Of a DNA stretch of 64,000 nt, positions 62,026-64,000 are shown in pieces (the stretch's first letter is position 1; every line of letters begins with the position of its first letter). This DNA comes from Mesohalobacter halotolerans (GTDB taxonomy: Bacteria > Bacteroidota > Bacteroidia > Flavobacteriales > Flavobacteriaceae). The notes under the pieces were generated by a model. It was not told the DNA's origin and ran no database searches. It saw nothing but the letters and a program-made list of their open reading frames with translations. Location of the stretch: contig NZ_SWMU01000003.1 of the NCBI RefSeq assembly GCF_006120725.1, positions 310,001 through 374,000 of the forward strand. Reading direction: 5' to 3'. The position numbers and the translations under genes are program-made.

Positions 62026-64000
62026 TTAGTTTCTTAGTGGTTTGCCATTTTTGATCATGTGCTGTAAGCGCTCTAAGGTTTTGCGTTCTCCACAAAGCGA
62101 TAGAAATGCTTCACGCTCTAGATCTAAAAGGTACTGTTCAGAAACGTAATTTGCTTCTGAAAGGTCACCTCCTGACATCACATAAGCGAGCTTATTGGCA
62201 ATTTTTTGATCGTGCTCGCTGATGTATCGCCCGGCTTTCATTTGATCGGTGCCAACTAGGAAAGCACCAAGGGCCTGACGACCCAACACCTTTATATCAT
62301 TGGTTTTTACAGGTTGTGAATACCCATTGTCGGCCATTAATTTAGCGTGCTGTTTAGCAACAGCAAGTTGTCTGTCACGACTGACCACAACAATGTCTTT
62401 ACCTTGTTCTAATATATTGAGATCATAAGCTTCATGCGCCGATTTTGCCACCTTTGCCATGCCTATGGTCAGGAAATTTTCCCGGAGGCGATTTAATTCG
62501 ACATCGTCTTTTTGGTAGGTCATGGCAGCACGACGTGTCATTTCTTTAGATCCACCACCACCAGGAATAACACCTACTCCAAATTCAACTAGACCGATGT
62601 AGGTTTCTGCATGGGCAACGACCTTGTCTGCGTGCATTGATAATTCACAGCCGCCACCTAATGCCATTTGATGTGGTGCCGCTACAGTAGGTATTGAGGA
62701 ATAACGCATTCTCATCATGGTGTCCTGAAAGTATTTTATTGCACCGTTGAGCTCTTCATATTCCTGTTCTACTGCAAACATAAAGATCATACCGATGTTT
62801 GCACCTACTGAAAAATTTTGGCCTGTGTTTGAAACAACGACACCATCAAATTCCTTTTCAGCAATATCCATAGCCGTGTTGATTCCGTTGAGAACATCTC
62901 CGCCGATGGAATTCATCTTACTTCGAAATTCAATATTTAAAATTCCATCTCCAAGATCAGTCGCGACCAAATCTTTGTTGCTCCAAACTTCCTGACTTTC
63001 ACGAATATTATCTAAAATGATAAACGCATCTTGACCAGGAATCTTGGTGTGTTTATTTTGATCGATATCGTAGAAATAGGTTGCTCCATTTTTAACGGAA
63101 TAAAAACTTTTAGTTTGGCTATCGGCTAATTCTGAAATCCAGTCGGACAATTCAAAGCCTTCATCTTTCATGAGCTCTATACCTTTTTCTAGCCCAATCG
63201 CATCCCATATTTCAAAAGGCCCGTGTTGCCAGCCAAAACCAGCTTTCATGGCGTCATCAATTTTGTAAATGGAATCAGTGAGTTCTGGGATTCTATGTTG
63301 TACGTAAGCAAATAATGCAGCAAAGTTTTTTCTGTAAAACTCTCCTGCTTTATCATCGCCATCAACTAGCACGGGAAAGCGTTTTGCAACCTCATCAATA
63401 GATTTTGTTTTATCTAAAGTTGAGAATTTTGCACGTTGTTTTTCACGATATTCTAGTGTATTTAAATCTAGAGATTTGATTTCACTAGAACCATCTTTAT
63501 GTTTGATCTTTTTATAAAACCCTTGTCCTGTTTTACTGCCGTACCATTTATTGTCCATCATGGTTTCGATAAAATTCGGGAGTTTGAACAATTCATGCCG
63601 TTCATCATCGGGCACATTTTCGTAGAGGCCATTGGCTACGTGAACCAGTGTATCTAAACCAACTACATCAACTGTTCTAAAGGTCGCAGACTTTGGTCGA
63701 CCAATGACCGGACCGGTAAGTTTATCGACCTCTTCTATAGTCATATCCATGTCCTTGACCATGTGGAATAAACTCATAATGCTAAAAATCCCAACACGAT
63801 TACCAATAAATGCAGGTGTGTCTTTGGCTATAACAGTTGTTTTGCCTAAAAACTTTTCGCCGTAATCGTTCAAGAACTCTAAAACTTCTTCAGAAGTGTC
63901 CGGGCCAGGTATGATTTCTAAAAGCTTTAGATAACGTGGTGGGTTAAAGAAGTGCGTCCCGCAAAAATGCTTCTTAAAATCCTCACTCCTATCTTTGGTC
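62026..64000 (-). CDS. fadB: 3-hydroxyacyl-CoA dehydrogenase/enoyl-CoA hydratase, 5' truncated by window edge
   Basis: The frame stays open through the right edge; the ATG at 63873 is internal, because residues upstream read HFCGTHFFNPPRYLKLLEI, a conserved part of the hydroxyacyl-CoA dehydrogenase domain. Visible order is the end of the NAD domain, two C-terminal dehydrogenase domains (IGRPKSATFRTVDVVGLD), then a crotonase domain (VAAPHQMALGGGCELSMHAD, VGVIPGGGGSKEM). The order dehydrogenase-then-hydratase is the reverse of E. coli FadB and is common in Bacteroidota. It performs hydration and the second oxidation of beta-oxidation, and is the first visible gene of the operon. Confidence 0.92.
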   Translation of the reverse strand, partial: TKDRSEDFKKHFCGTHFFNPPRYLKLLEIIPGPDTSEEVLEFLNDYGEKFLGKTTVIAKDTPAFIGNRVGIFSIMSLFHMVKDMDMTIEEVDKLTGPVIGRPKSATFRTVDVVGLDTLVHVANGLYENVPDDERHELFKLPNFIETMMDNKWYGSKTGQGFYKKIKHKDGSSEIKSLDLNTLEYREKQRAKFSTLDKTKSIDEVAKRFPVLVDGDDKAGEFYRKNFAALFAYVQHRIPELTDSIYKIDDAMKAGFGWQHGPFEIWDAIGLEKGIELMKDEGFELSDWISELADSQTKSFYSVKNGATYFYDIDQNKHTKIPGQDAFIILDNIRESQEVWSNKDLVATDLGDGILNIEFRSKMNSIGGDVLNGINTAMDIAEKEFDGVVVSNTGQNFSVGANIGMIFMFAVEQEYEELNGAIKYFQDTMMRMRYSSIPTVAAPHQMALGGGCELSMHADKVVAHAETYIGLVEFGVGVIPGGGGSKEMTRRAAMTYQKDDVELNRLRENFLTIGMAKVAKSAHEAYDLNILEQGKDIVVVSRDRQLAVAKQHAKLMADNGYSQPVKTNDIKVLGRQALGAFLVGTDQMKAGRYISEHDQKIANKLAYVMSGGDLSEANYVSEQYLLDLEREAFLSLCGERKTLERLQHMIKNGKPLRN

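Noticed and set aside
62026-63873. fadB starting at the ATG 63873
   Set aside because: The frame is open to the window edge and encodes conserved dehydrogenase residues upstream, so the start is outside.

Overview
This is a low-GC chromosomal window from a member of the Bacteroidota, almost certainly family Flavobacteriaceae. The evidence is gldB and gldC (gliding motility), a PorZ-like protein with a type IX secretion (T9SS) sorting domain, bacillithiol deacetylase BshB1, type III glutamine synthetase, DUF4290 beside murA, a fused E1 2-oxoacid dehydrogenase, and promoters of the Bacteroidetes type (TTG, about 19 bp, TAnnTTTG). The genus cannot be fixed from sequence alone. Most of the window is core metabolism and housekeeping. 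No prophage, insertion sequence, rRNA operon or CRISPR array was seen.

Layout. 1-5400: a truncated 2-oxoacid dehydrogenase E1 gene, a trehalose-6-phosphate synthase/phosphatase fusion whose phosphatase domain has lost its catalytic aspartates, and a divergent GH15 glycosidase. 5434-5662: a 14-bp minisatellite with 70-bp higher-order order. 5769-7825: a BlaR1/BlaI pair with tandem operator dyads laid over its promoter. 8038-19268: a membrane-anchored MutS-like ATPase, a family 2 glycosyltransferase, a huge metallophosphoesterase/outer-membrane-barrel fusion, an HD-hydrolase/Pycsar-type transmembrane (PycTM) protein, a GAF-domain protein and a TlpA-like lipoprotein. 19344-30933: gdhA, porZ-recO, a metallo-beta-lactamase-fold lipoprotein, tRNA-Met, START-like protein and aminotransferase IV, AlgH, HU, and a coupled ATPase-recQ-fmt operon.

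31029-37374: DUF493, DUF4290 and murA (active-site Cys replaced by Asp), a gamma carbonic anhydrase, then thrS-infC-rpmI-rplT with an AUU initiator for infC. 37514-44576: tRNA-His, nhaC-bshB1, type III glutamine synthetase, rsmG, an exonuclease and a sulfotransferase-like protein. 44921-55741: DUF3820, pyrG, an SRPBCC protein, three periplasmic-chaperone/PPIase genes plus moxR, aconitase and a small orphan. 55860-58425: gldB-gldC-small CxxC protein, with divergent nadE. 58511-64000: a fatty acid beta-oxidation operon (fadB-like, thiolase, acyl-CoA dehydrogenase) interrupted by a four-helix-bundle gene bordered by an inverted repeat.

The best leads are the HD-PycTM protein (a possible cyclic-nucleotide effector with a built-in hydrolase and no adjacent cyclase), the dead phosphatase half of OtsAB, the BlaI/BlaR1 sensor lacking any recognisable beta-lactam domain or beta-lactamase, the four-helix-bundle cassette, and the palindrome in the tRNA-Met leader. 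No single large undescribed system is evident; these are separate signals.
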